Origin: Anaeromyxobacter sp.
Lineage (GTDB): Bacteria > Myxococcota > Myxococcia > Myxococcales > Anaeromyxobacteraceae
Reading direction: 5' to 3'
Length of the DNA: 64,000 nucleotides
Assembly: GCA_016718565.1 (NCBI GenBank)
Contig: JADKCZ010000005.1
Location: 186,001 to 250,000 of the forward strand
Below, piece after piece: positions 1-8,777 of this stretch (the first letter of the stretch is position 1; every line of letters starts with the position of its first letter). The notes under the pieces were generated by a model. That model was given only the letters and a program-made list of their open reading frames with translations, did not search any database and had not been told where the DNA came from. Position numbers and translations under genes: made by a program.

Positions 1-1
1 G

Positions 2-424
2 GAGGCGGCGCTCTCCGGGGCCGGGCCCCGCGACCTGGTGGCGGTGCTGCTGCACCACCACGTCCACCCCCTGCCGGGCGACGACCTGTGGGAGCGGCTG
101 GCCGGCCTGGTGGGCCTGCCCTGGACCGCCGAGCTGTGCGCCGGCGCGGCCCTGCTGTCCCGCCTGCGCGGGCGCTGCGACCTGGTGCTGCACGGCCACC
201 GCCACGTGCCGGCCGAGCGGCTCCTCGACCCCGGCGCGGCCCGCCCGCTGCGGGTGGCCAACGCCGGCTGCACCCCGGCGCTGGGGCGGGCCCGCCTCTT
301 CGTGCACGCGGACGGGCGGCTCACCGGCGAGGGCTGGCTCACCGCCGGCGCGGCCCGGCCGGCCGTCACGCCGGTGCAGGCCGCCGCGGCGGACCTGGGG
401 GCGGACGTGGCGGCGGCGGCCTAG
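2..424 (+). CDS. Metallophosphoesterase, C-terminal part (cut by window start)
   Basis: The frame is open from base 2 and stops at TAG 422-424, so the gene begins outside the window and only about 140 residues are visible. A His-rich stretch (LLHHHVHP) is followed by LVLHGHRHVP, the GHxH metal-binding motif near the C-terminus of calcineurin-like phosphoesterases, and then VANAGC, similar to the usual SLN/NPGS position in the family. The N-terminal DxH and GDxxD motifs would lie upstream. Substrate cannot be inferred. It converges with the polyphosphate kinase gene on the minus strand, whose frame does not close before running into this gene. Confidence 0.75.
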   Translation, partial: EAALSGAGPRDLVAVLLHHHVHPLPGDDLWERLAGLVGLPWTAELCAGAALLSRLRGRCDLVLHGHRHVPAERLLDPGAARPLRVANAGCTPALGRARLFVHADGRLTGEGWLTAGAARPAVTPVQAAAADLGADVAAAA

Positions 425-2602
425 CTGCGGCCCCTGGTCGGGCCGCTCCGGCGGCGGCGCCACCCGCAGCGCCGGTGGCCCGGGCGCCGGCCGCCCGCGG
501 GTGGCCAGCTCCACCAGCTCCTGCTGGCTGCGCACCATCCCGGGCGCCGGCGGATCGCGCAGGTAGCGGCCGTCGGCCTGCAGCCGCCGGGCGCGCGCCG
601 TGTCCTTGAGCGCCAGCCCGAGCACCTCGTCCACCAGGCGCGCCTTCAGCTCCGGCGCCTCCACCGGGAACATGACCTCGACGCGGGTGTTGAAGTTGCG
701 CGGCATCCAGTCGGCGCTGGAGAGGAAGCACTGGGCCTCCGGCCCCACCCCGAAGGCGAAGACCCGGCTGTGCTCCAGGAAGCGGTCCACCACCGAGACC
801 ACCCGGATGCGCTCGGAGAGCCCGGGCACCCCGGGCTTGAGGCAGCAGATGCCGCGGATCAGGAGGTCGATCTCCACCCCGGCCCTGGAGGCCGCGTAGA
901 GGGCGCGGATCACCGGCGGGTCCACCAGCGCGTTCATCTTGGCCACGATGCGGCAGGGCTCGCCGCGCTCGGCCTTGGCCCGCTCGCGGTCGATGAGCCT
1001 GAGGATGCGATCCTGCATGTCGCCCGGCGCCACCACCAGCTTGTTCCAGCGGGGCGGCTCGGCGTAGCCGGTCAGCACGTCGAACAGGTCGGCCACGTCC
1101 TCGCAGAGCCCGGAGTCCACCGAGAAGAGCGACAGGTCGGTGTAGCCGCGGGCGGTCTGCGGGTTGTAGTTGCCGGTGCCCAGGTGCACGTAGCGGCGCA
1201 GCCTGCCGCCCTCGCGCCGCACCACCAGGGCCATCTTGCAGTGGGTCTTCAGCCCGGGCACGCCGTACACCACGTGCACGCCGGAGTCGGCCAGCTTGCG
1301 GGCCCAGCGGATGTTGCGGTCCTCGTCGAAGCGGGCCTTCAGCTCCACCAGCGCCGTCACCTGCTTGCCCTCCTCGGCGGCGTGGGAGAGCGCCCGCACG
1401 AAGGGCGAGTCGCCGCCGGTGCGGTACATGGTCTGCTTGATGGCGATGACGTCCGGGTCGTCGGCCGCCTCCTCGATGAAGCGCACCACCGGGTCGAAGC
1501 TCTCGTAGGGGTGGTGCAGCAGCTGGTCGCCGCGGGCCACCGCCTCGATGACCGGGGTCTCCTCGTCGAAGGCCGGCGGCACCACCGGGGCGTGCGGCGG
1601 CACCCTGAGCTCGGGGCGCAGGTCGGCGTCGGCCAGGGCCGCCACGTCCTGCATCTCCAGCGGGCCGGTCACCGGGTAGACGTCGGAGGGGCCCAGGGTC
1701 AGCTCGTCGGTGAGCCGGGCCACCAGCACGTCGGGCGCGCCCGCCCCCACCTCCAGCCGCACCGCCGCGCCGCGGTCGCGCTTGCGCAGCTCGTCCTGCA
1801 CGGTGGAGAGCAGGTCCTCCGACTCCTCGTCGTCGATGTCGAGGTCCCAGTTGCGGGTCACCCGGAAGATGGCCCGGTGCACCACCGCGAACCCCGGGAA
1901 GAGCTCGCCGGCGTGGTCGGCGATGATCTCGTCGAGCAGCCCGTGGGCCAGCCCGGCCGCGCTGGGCAGCTTCACCAGGCGCGGCAGCACCGCCGGCACC
2001 TGCACCACCGCCAGCAGCTCCTCGGCGCCCTTGGTCTTGCGGCGGCCGCCGCGGCGCAGCAGCAGCGCCACGTTGAGCGACTTGTTCTTGAGCTGCGGGA
2101 AGGGGTGGCCCTGGTCCACCGCCAGCGGCGTGAGGGCCGGGCGGATCTGGGCGTTGAAGTGGGCCCGGGCCGCCGCCACCTGGTCCGGCGTGAAGTCCTT
2201 GGGCGCCGGCAGGAAGAGCCCGGCCTCGGCCAGGCGGGGCAGGAGGTCGTCCCGCCAGGTGGCGCACTGCCGGTCGATGAGGGCGTGGGCCTTCGCCGAG
2301 ACCGCCTCCAGGGCCTCGGCCGGCAGGAGGCCGTCCACCGAGATCTTGGCCACCTGGTTGGCCAGCTGCTTCTTCATGCCGGCCACCCGGACCATGAAGA
2401 ACTCGTCCAGGTTGGAGGAGACGATGCCGAGGAACTTGACCCGCTCCAGCAGCGGCAGCGAGGGATCCTGCGCCTCCTCGAGCACCCGCTCGTTGAAGGC
2501 CAGCCAGGAGAGCTCGCGGTTGAGGAAGAGGGCCGGATCGGGGGTCTCGGCCTGGCGCTTCTCGGCGTCGGCGGGGACGGAGCTGGGAAGGATGGGGGAC
2601 AT
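421..2602 (-). CDS. ppk: Polyphosphate kinase 1 (3' end uncertain)
   Basis: Reversibly transfers the terminal phosphate of ATP to polyphosphate. Start ATG is at 2602; the protein begins MSPILPSS, then has the PPK1 N-domain signature FLNRELSWLAFNERVLEEA and SSNLDEFFMVRVAG. The phospholipase-D-like catalytic part shows IKQTMYRTGG, the autophosphorylated His in GLKTHCKMALVV, GTGNYNP, and the second active-site His in FLEHSRVFAFG, followed by SADWMPRN. Conserved sequence ends near base 500 with SQQELVEL. Oddly, no stop occurs in this frame between there and base 1 of the window: the nearest antisense stop, at 421-423, is in another frame. The end given is therefore nominal. Either a small frameshift lies in the poorly conserved tail or the protein runs antisense through the phosphoesterase gene. 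Divergent from ppx/gppA. Confidence 0.88.
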
Positions 2603-2765
2603 TGGGGGGTGCCGGGGCGCCAGGGGGCGCTGCCCGTCCTTCGAGCATGGACCGGCGACGGCGCAGGAACGAGCTTTCCAGCGTGACAATTCGGTGTCCG
2701 ACCCTTGCGGGGGGGCCGCCGGCGCGCACCCCGGCCCGTCCGGCTGGGGCTAGACTGCGCGCCGC

Positions 2766-4265
2766 ATGAAAAACGGCTCGGACCGGCTGCTCGCCGCCAT
2801 CGACGTGGGGACCAACGCCGTCCGGCTGGAGATCGCGCGGCCGCTCCCCGACGGCACGCTCGAGACCATCCACCAGGAGCGAGACCCCATCCGCCCCGGC
2901 GAGGGGGTCTTCACCAGCGGCGTCATCGCCAAGCCGGTGGCCGACCGCCTGCTGGCCACGCTGCGCCGCTACGCCGCCCTGTGCCGCCGCCACCACGCCC
3001 GGGTGCGGGCGGTGGCCACCAGCGCGGTGCGCGAGGCGCGCAACCAGGCGGAGATCGTCCGGCGGGTGCGCCTCGAGACCGGCCTCTCGCTGGAGGTGGT
3101 GTCGGGGCGCGAGGAGGCGCGGCTCATCTGCCTGGGCGTGCTCGAGGGCCGGGCCGCCAGGGCCCGCAGCCTGGTGCTGGACATCGGCGGCGGCTCCACC
3201 GAGGTGGCCTTCGGCGTGGGCGAGAAGCCCTCGGCGCTCCACTCGGTGGCGGTGGGCGCGGTGCGGCTCACCGAGATCTTCGGCACCTCCGGCAAGGTCT
3301 CGCCGGAGCGGCTGGCGGTGATGCGCTCCTTCGTGGCCGAGGCCTTCCGCGACCAGCTGCCCGGGGGGCTGCCGCGCGCCGGCGTGGCCCTGGGCAGCTC
3401 CGGCACCATCAACGCCATCGTGGCGGCCGGCTCGGAGTCGCGCCGCCTGACCCGGCGGCGGCTGGAGAAGACGGTGACCGAGCTGGCCGGGCTCAGCCTC
3501 TCCGAGCGGCGGCGCCGCTTCGAGCCCAGGCGGGCCGAGATCATCGTGGCCGGCGCCGTGATCCTCGAGGCGGCCATGCGCCACCTCGGCCTCGACGCGG
3601 TGGTGGCGGTGGACACCGGCCTGCGCAACGGCGTGCTGCGCGACCTGGCCCGCCGCACCCCGGCGGCGGCGGCCATGGCGGCCGAGCAGCGCACCCGCTC
3701 GGCGGCCGCGGTGGGGCGACGCTTCGGCTTCGACGAGAAGCACGCCCGGCAGGTGGCCCGGCTCTCGCTGCAGCTCTTCGACCAGCTGGCGGCGGTGCAC
3801 GCCCTGCCGGCCTCGGCGCGCAGCCTGCTCGAGGCCGCCGCCCTGCTGCACGACGTGGGGCACGCCGTCTCGCCGCAGCGCCACCACAAGCACACCCTCT
3901 ACCTGGTGCAGAACGCCGACATCGCCGGCTTCTCCGACCAGGAGCGCCACCTGGTGGCGCTGGTGGCGCGCTACCACCGGCGCACCCCGCCCGACCGCAC
4001 CCGGCCCGACCTGGAGGGGCTCTCCGCCGCCCAGCTCAAGCTGGTGCGGCAGCTGGTGGCCATGCTGCGGGTGGCCGACGCGCTCGACCGGAGCCACCAC
4101 CAGCCGGTGACCGACCTGCGCGCCGCGACGCGCGGACCGCTGGTGCGGGTCTCGGCCCGCACCCGCGCCGCCATCGACCTCGAGCTGTGGGACGTGGCCC
4201 GCGAGGCGGCCTACTTCCGCTCGGCCATGGGCAAGCGGCTGGAGGTGGCGGCGACGCGGCGCTGA
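2766..4265 (+). CDS. Ppx/GppA family exopolyphosphatase / guanosine pentaphosphatase
   Basis: A 499-aa protein of the ASKHA phosphatase fold that removes terminal phosphates from polyphosphate or converts pppGpp to ppGpp. The N-terminus has AAIDVGTNAVRLEI (phosphate-1 loop), then ATSAVREARN, SGREEARLICLGV and LVLDIGGGSTEV (phosphate-2 loop). The C-terminal third is an HD-type helical domain with AAALLHDVGHAVS, as in long Ppx/GppA proteins. ATG at 2766 is 163 bp from the divergent ppk start, so polymer synthesis and degradation genes share one regulatory region. Which of the two activities dominates cannot be read from sequence. A region of 138 bp without a gene separates it from the next kinase. 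Confidence 0.93.
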   Translation: MKNGSDRLLAAIDVGTNAVRLEIARPLPDGTLETIHQERDPIRPGEGVFTSGVIAKPVADRLLATLRRYAALCRRHHARVRAVATSAVREARNQAEIVRRVRLETGLSLEVVSGREEARLICLGVLEGRAARARSLVLDIGGGSTEVAFGVGEKPSALHSVAVGAVRLTEIFGTSGKVSPERLAVMRSFVAEAFRDQLPGGLPRAGVALGSSGTINAIVAAGSESRRLTRRRLEKTVTELAGLSLSERRRRFEPRRAEIIVAGAVILEAAMRHLGLDAVVAVDTGLRNGVLRDLARRTPAAAAMAAEQRTRSAAAVGRRFGFDEKHARQVARLSLQLFDQLAAVHALPASARSLLEAAALLHDVGHAVSPQRHHKHTLYLVQNADIAGFSDQERHLVALVARYHRRTPPDRTRPDLEGLSAAQLKLVRQLVAMLRVADALDRSHHQPVTDLRAATRGPLVRVSARTRAAIDLELWDVAREAAYFRSAMGKRLEVAATRR

Positions 4266-4403
4266 TGAGGCCGGGGTCGCGCCGGGGTGGGGGGAAAGGT
4301 GCGTGGCGCGCCCACGAGGGCCCGCCGCCTCCGGCTCGCCTCCCCGATCGTTCGCCGGCTCGTCACAGCCGGGGGCGCCCAGGTGGGGCAGGCTGGTTGA
4401 CCC

Positions 4404-5597
4404 ATGCCTGCCGGCCCAACCTACCAGGACGACGTCAGCGGCCAGCCCGTGGGCGGGCTGCTGGTCTCGAAGGGCGAGGTCTCGCCGCGCCAGCGGACCC
4501 GGGAGGTGGCCGAGCGCTTCTTCGCCGACCCGCAGCTCGAGGCGCTGGCGCTCACCGAGGACGGCCGGCCGGTGGGGCTCATCACCCGGCCCCGGCTCTT
4601 GCTCACGCTGGCCCGCGGGTTCGGGTACGAGCTCTACGCCCGCAAGCCCATCGGCCGCATCGCCGACCCGGCCCCGCTCGTCGTGGCGGAGGGCACCGAC
4701 GTGGTGGCGGCGGTGGACCTGGCCCTGGCCCGGCCGCCCGGGACGGTCTACGACGAGGTGGTGGTGGTGGACCCGGCCGGCCGCTACCGCGGCCTGCTGC
4801 CGGTGCGCCAGCTGGTGCTGCACCAGGGGTACGCCCTGGCCCGCAGCGCCCTGCAGCGCGAGGCGGCGCTGGCCCGCTCCTCGGACCTGGAGAAGCTCGA
4901 TCGGCTGCGGTCCCAGTTCCTGGCCCACGCCACCCACGAGCTGCGCTCGCCGGTGAACGTGGTGGTGGGCGTGGCCGAGCTGGTGCGGCGCCACGCCGAG
5001 AAGGGGGCCTGGCACCAGGTGGCGGAGCGCCTGCCCCTGCTGCAGCGGTCCGCCGCCACGCTGCGCGCCACGGTCAACAACATCCTCGACCTCTCCAAGC
5101 TGGAGGCCGGCCGGGCCGAGGTGTCGCTGGCCCGCGTCGAGCTCAGACCCATCCTGGAGGACGTGGCCGACATGGCCCGCCTGCTGGCCGGCGAGAAGCC
5201 GGTGCCGGTGGTGCTGGAGCTCGACGAGGCGCCCGACGTGGTGGTCAGCGACGGCCAGAAGCTGCGCCAGATCCTCACCAACCTGGCCTCCAACGCCGTC
5301 AAGTTCACCGAGCGGGGGCGCGTCGTCATCGGCGCGGCCGCCCAGCCGGGCGGCCTCCGGCTCTGGGTCACCGACACCGGCGTGGGGATCCGCCGGGAGG
5401 ACCTGGACCGCCTCTTCACGCCCTTCGGGCAGCTCGCCGACGCCCTGGTGAAGCAGCACGAGGGCACCGGCCTCGGCCTGGTCATCACCCGCTCCATGGC
5501 CCACCTGCTCGGCGGGCGCATCGAGGTGGCCAGCCGGCGCGGCGCCGGCTCCACCTTCACCGTCCACCTGCCCTGCCCCGAGGAGGGGCCACCATGA
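4404..5597 (+). CDS. Sensor histidine kinase with N-terminal CBS-like pair
   Basis: A 397-aa soluble kinase; no membrane segment is visible. Residues about 1-140 look like two CBS-type ligand modules (ALTEDGRPVGLITRP and VVVVDPAGRYRGLLPVRQL), suggesting an intracellular nucleotide or energy cue. A short coiled linker leads to the HisKA box AHATHELRSP, in which the His is the phospho-acceptor. The ATPase domain follows with N box LTNLASNAVKF, G1 VTDTGVGI, F box LFTPFGQ and G2 GTGLGLVITRS, all intact. Its stop overlaps the response regulator start (ATGA at 5594-5597), so the two are translationally coupled. Location between ppx and a PhoX-like phosphatase suggests, without proving, a phosphate-related signal. 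Confidence 0.9.
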   Translation: MPAGPTYQDDVSGQPVGGLLVSKGEVSPRQRTREVAERFFADPQLEALALTEDGRPVGLITRPRLLLTLARGFGYELYARKPIGRIADPAPLVVAEGTDVVAAVDLALARPPGTVYDEVVVVDPAGRYRGLLPVRQLVLHQGYALARSALQREAALARSSDLEKLDRLRSQFLAHATHELRSPVNVVVGVAELVRRHAEKGAWHQVAERLPLLQRSAATLRATVNNILDLSKLEAGRAEVSLARVELRPILEDVADMARLLAGEKPVPVVLELDEAPDVVVSDGQKLRQILTNLASNAVKFTERGRVVIGAAAQPGGLRLWVTDTGVGIRREDLDRLFTPFGQLADALVKQHEGTGLGLVITRSMAHLLGGRIEVASRRGAGSTFTVHLPCPEEGPP

Positions 5598-6208
5598 CCA
5601 CCGCCCGCGTGCTGCTCGTCGACGACGACCGCTCCCACCTCCTCACCACCAAGGAGCTGCTCGAGGACGAGGGCTACCAGGTGACCGTCCAGCTCGGACC
5701 CTTCGGCGCCACCGAGCGGATCATGACGACCCGGCCGGACCTGGTGCTCCTGGACGTCAACATGCCGGCCCTCTCCGGCGAGGCGCTGCTGCCGCTGCTC
5801 AAGGCGCGCCAGCAGACCCGCGACGTGCCGGTGGTGCTGCACAGCTCCAACGACGAGGACGCGCTGCGCCGCTCGGCGTCGCGGCTCGGCGCGGCCGGGT
5901 ACGCCTGCAAGGGCGACGTGCGCGGCCTGCTCAGGGTGATGGAGCAGGTGCTGGCGGCCCGCCCCGCCCCGGCCCCCGCCGCCGCCCCCGGCGCCGGCGA
6001 CCACCCCGCAGCGTCGCCGCGACCCCTGATCGTCACGCCCTCGGCGCAGGCCCGCCGCCTGGGCGGCGGCGGTCCCTGGACGACACGCCCCGCCCGCGCC
6101 GCCGACACCGCGGCGCCCCACAGCCTTCACGCAACCGCTGCGGTGTCCGCCGGCCGCCTGCCGCATCGTGTGGGCGTCCACTTCAGGACCGGAGGTCACC
6201 TTCCATGA
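5594..6208 (+). CDS. Response regulator, REC domain with Pro/Ala-rich tail
   Basis: The first 120 residues form a receiver domain: acidic pair VLLVDDDRSH, phospho-acceptor Asp in LVLLDVNMPALSG, conserved Thr/Ser position in VVLHSSND, and Lys in AGYACKGD. No DNA-binding or enzymatic output domain follows; residues about 120-204 are Pro/Ala/Arg-rich and unlike any domain, and could be linker or partly non-functional sequence. Start ATG overlaps the stop of the kinase gene, and its own stop (6206-6208) overlaps the PhoX-like start (6205), giving a tightly coupled three-gene unit. It is the obvious partner of the upstream kinase; a DNA target would have to be reached through another protein. Confidence 0.85.
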   Translation: MTTARVLLVDDDRSHLLTTKELLEDEGYQVTVQLGPFGATERIMTTRPDLVLLDVNMPALSGEALLPLLKARQQTRDVPVVLHSSNDEDALRRSASRLGAAGYACKGDVRGLLRVMEQVLAARPAPAPAAAPGAGDHPAASPRPLIVTPSAQARRLGGGGPWTTRPARAADTAAPHSLHATAAVSAGRLPHRVGVHFRTGGHLP

Positions 6209-8508
6209 TCCGCAGCCCGCTCACCGCGGCCCTGGCGCTCGCCGGGATCGCCCTCTCACTCGCCGGCTGCGCCGGCGACACCGGCGCCGCCGGCCCGGCA
6301 GGCGCCAACGGCCCCACCGGTCCTGCCGGCGCGACCGGCCCCACCGGTCCCGTCGGCCCGACCGGCCCGGTCGGTCCCACCGGCCCGGTCGGTCCCACCG
6401 GCCCGGTCGGCCCCACCGGCCCTGCGGCCGCCACGCCCCCCGGCCCCAACCTGCCCTCGATGGTCGCCCTGGCCTACACCGGCGCCGGTGACCTCCCCAC
6501 CCACGTGAAGGGGCTGGTCGCCGACGTCGCCGCCGGCACCCGCACCGCCGCCTCGGCCTTCGTGGCGGCCACCTCCACCGACGACCTGCGCGCCCTGGCC
6601 GGCGTGTCGCCCAGCGTGGTGATCTCCTGGCTCGACCCCATCGCCTTCGGCACCACCGCCTCGACGCCCCGCTTCGGCGCCAACAACGACTACATCGCCT
6701 ACTTCGGCGACGGCTGGGACGCGGTGGCGGGCACCCCGCCGCAGTGGAACGGCTCGGGCACCGCGGGCTGGGTCTTCGTGAACCACGAGTACATCTCCAA
6801 CGGCGGCCCGAGCCTGACCGCCGCCCCCACCGGCCAGCACCTGCAGCTGGCCCGTGAGCTGGCCCGCCTCGGCGTCCTCACCAACGACGTGACCAAGGCC
6901 TTCGACGCGGCCTCGCTCTCGACCTACACCCGCGAGTACAAGCGGCAGCTCGGCGGCACCTGGATGCGCATCGTGCAGGACCCGGCCACGCTGGCGTGGC
7001 AGGTGGACCTGACCGCCGCCAACAAGCGCTACGACGCCACCAGCGACACGCTCTTCGCCGTCACCGGTACCGTGGTCGGCTCCGGCATCGGCAGCCTCGA
7101 CGACGGCACGGCGCTGCCGGCCGGCGTCATCCCCGGCACCGCCTCCAACTGCTCGGGCGCCCAGACGCCCTGGGGCACCGTCCTCTCCGGCGAGGAGAAC
7201 CCGCAGGACATCGTGGGCGACCTCGAGCCGGTCTGGAACTCCTCCAACCAGTTCGTGGCCGCCAAGGGCTTCGACCCGGGCGCCAACGTCACGTTCAACT
7301 ACGCGGCCGATCCCGCCTCGGCCTTCGGCCAGAACCCCACCGCCACCGCCGTGCACCCCAAGGACTACCTCGGCTACCTGACCGAGATCGACCCGGGCGT
7401 GGCCGCCGGCGAGTACTCCGGCAAGACCACCCCGGGCACCGGCCACCGCAAGCTGGGCGCCTTCGGCCGTGCCCGCTGGGAGAACGCCACCTTCGTCACC
7501 GACGCCGACTGGAAGCTCCCCGCCGGCAAGCAGGTCGTCATCTACGCCGGCGACGACCGTCGCAGCGGCCGCATCTACAAGTGGGTCTCCGCCCAGCCCT
7601 ACACGGCCGGCATGACCAAGGCCCAGGCCCGCGCGCTGCTCGACACGGGCTCGCTCTACGTGGCCCAGTTCGACGGCGTGGACAACCTCACCGGCCTCAA
7701 GATCCTGCCGGCCGGCGGCGGCGCCGCGGTGACCCCCACCGAGACCACCCGCGGCGCGGGGCGCTGGCTGCTCCTCTCCACCACCTCCACCGACGTGGCC
7801 CCCAACGCCGGCGCCGGCACCTTGCCCGCCGGCACCACCATCGGCGACGCGCTCAAGAGCACCACCTGGAACGGGCTGGGCGGGTTCCCGGACGACGACG
7901 CCATGCGCCGCGCCCTCTTCACCGCCTCCAACAAGATCGGCGTGATGGAGCTCAACCGGCCCGAGGACCTGGAGTGGAACCCCAGGGACCTCTCGGGCAC
8001 CCCGCGCCTCTACGCGGCGCTCACCAAGAACGGCACCCGGCCGGCGCTGAACCAGGCCGGCCTGCTGACCGCCAGCCAGCCGGTCCGGCCGGATCCCTAC
8101 GGCTCGATCTGGGCCATCGAGGAGGCCAACGCCTCGGATCCGGTGGCGTCGTCCACCTTCACGTTCTGGATCCCCTGGGCCGGCACCCCCGGCGCCACGC
8201 TGCACGATGCCTCCTGCCCCGACAACCTCGTCATCGACGGCGCGGGCGGGGTCTGGTTCGGCACCGACGGCAACTACGCCACCAACAAGACGTCCGACGC
8301 CGTCTACTACCTGGACGTCGATCCGGCGCACCGGGCCGGCCAGCCGGGCGTGACCAGCGCCACCTACGGCCTGGCCTTCCGCGTGGCGTCGGTGCCGAGC
8401 GACGCCGAGGCCACCGGGCCGGCCTTCTCCTCCGACATGCGCACGCTCTTCATCAACGTGCAGCACCCGGGCGAGGACGCCTTCAGCGCCTGGCCCCGCG
8501 GCAAGTAG
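6205..8508 (+). CDS. PhoX-like (DUF839) alkaline phosphatase lipoprotein with collagen-like tract
   Basis: A 767-aa exported protein. Residues 1-22 are a lipoprotein signal ending LSLAGC. Residues 24-74 are 17 perfect Gly-X-Y triplets, mainly GPTGPV, like bacterial collagen-like stalks. The rest resembles PhoX/DUF839 beta-propeller phosphatases: GWVFVNHEY, WGTVLSGEENPQD, GYLTEIDPG, KLGAFGRARWEN, VIYAGDDRRSGRIYKW, RPEDLEWNPRD and LYAALTKNG. Characterised PhoX enzymes use Ca and Fe and hydrolyse phosphate esters in the periplasm or outside. The lipid anchor plus triple-helix stalk suggests the enzyme is held away from the membrane surface (inference). Coupled to the response regulator upstream. 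Not all DUF839 proteins are proven phosphatases, so substrate is uncertain. Confidence 0.85.
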   Translation: MIRSPLTAALALAGIALSLAGCAGDTGAAGPAGANGPTGPAGATGPTGPVGPTGPVGPTGPVGPTGPVGPTGPAAATPPGPNLPSMVALAYTGAGDLPTHVKGLVADVAAGTRTAASAFVAATSTDDLRALAGVSPSVVISWLDPIAFGTTASTPRFGANNDYIAYFGDGWDAVAGTPPQWNGSGTAGWVFVNHEYISNGGPSLTAAPTGQHLQLARELARLGVLTNDVTKAFDAASLSTYTREYKRQLGGTWMRIVQDPATLAWQVDLTAANKRYDATSDTLFAVTGTVVGSGIGSLDDGTALPAGVIPGTASNCSGAQTPWGTVLSGEENPQDIVGDLEPVWNSSNQFVAAKGFDPGANVTFNYAADPASAFGQNPTATAVHPKDYLGYLTEIDPGVAAGEYSGKTTPGTGHRKLGAFGRARWENATFVTDADWKLPAGKQVVIYAGDDRRSGRIYKWVSAQPYTAGMTKAQARALLDTGSLYVAQFDGVDNLTGLKILPAGGGAAVTPTETTRGAGRWLLLSTTSTDVAPNAGAGTLPAGTTIGDALKSTTWNGLGGFPDDDAMRRALFTASNKIGVMELNRPEDLEWNPRDLSGTPRLYAALTKNGTRPALNQAGLLTASQPVRPDPYGSIWAIEEANASDPVASSTFTFWIPWAGTPGATLHDASCPDNLVIDGAGGVWFGTDGNYATNKTSDAVYYLDVDPAHRAGQPGVTSATYGLAFRVASVPSDAEATGPAFSSDMRTLFINVQHPGEDAFSAWPRGK
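6274..6426 (+). repeat. Collagen-like GXY-coding tandem repeat
   Basis: Seventeen consecutive Gly-X-Y codon triplets. The later part alternates GPT and GPV with an 18-bp unit repeated almost perfectly about four times (roughly 6340-6420), so it should be prone to slippage and length variation in multiples of 18 bp without breaking the frame. Confidence 0.9.
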
Positions 8509-8522
8509 GCGCTCCGTGGCCT

Positions 8523-8557
8523 CACCCGCGCCGGCGCAGACCGGCCGGCGCGGGGTG
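8523..8557 (+). terminator. Inverted repeat after the PhoX-like gene, possible terminator
   Basis: Twelve bases at 8523-8534 are complementary to 8545-8557 with a single bulged G, 15 bp after the stop codon. The stem is strong, but no T tract follows, so a Rho-independent function is uncertain. The remaining 220 bp up to the next start hold nothing recognisable. Confidence 0.4.
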
Positions 8558-8777
8558 ATGCGGCGCGGCCGCCGGTGACCCGGCGGCGAGACTCGAGGGG
8601 CGGGCCCGGCCAGGGTCCGCCCCTGCTGCTGTGGCGACCTGGCCGACCGGGGCGCCGCCGCCGCGGCGGCGACCGCTTCCCTACCCGCCCCCACACGCGG
8701 CAGGCCGCCGCGCCTGTGCCGGGGCCGGTGCGTCAGGGCCGGTCGCACCGCGGGCGCGTGCTACCCTCACCCCGCGC

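Noticed and set aside
366..5567. A 1733-aa minus-strand open frame antisense to ppk, ppx and the kinase
   Set aside because: The protein is Arg/Gly/Pro/Ala-rich with no domain, and recognised genes occupy other frames across it. This is a high-GC shadow.
6256..8748. An 830-aa antisense frame over the PhoX-like gene
   Set aside because: It is His/Gly/Val-rich shadow sequence; the plus-strand protein has a signal peptide and family motifs.
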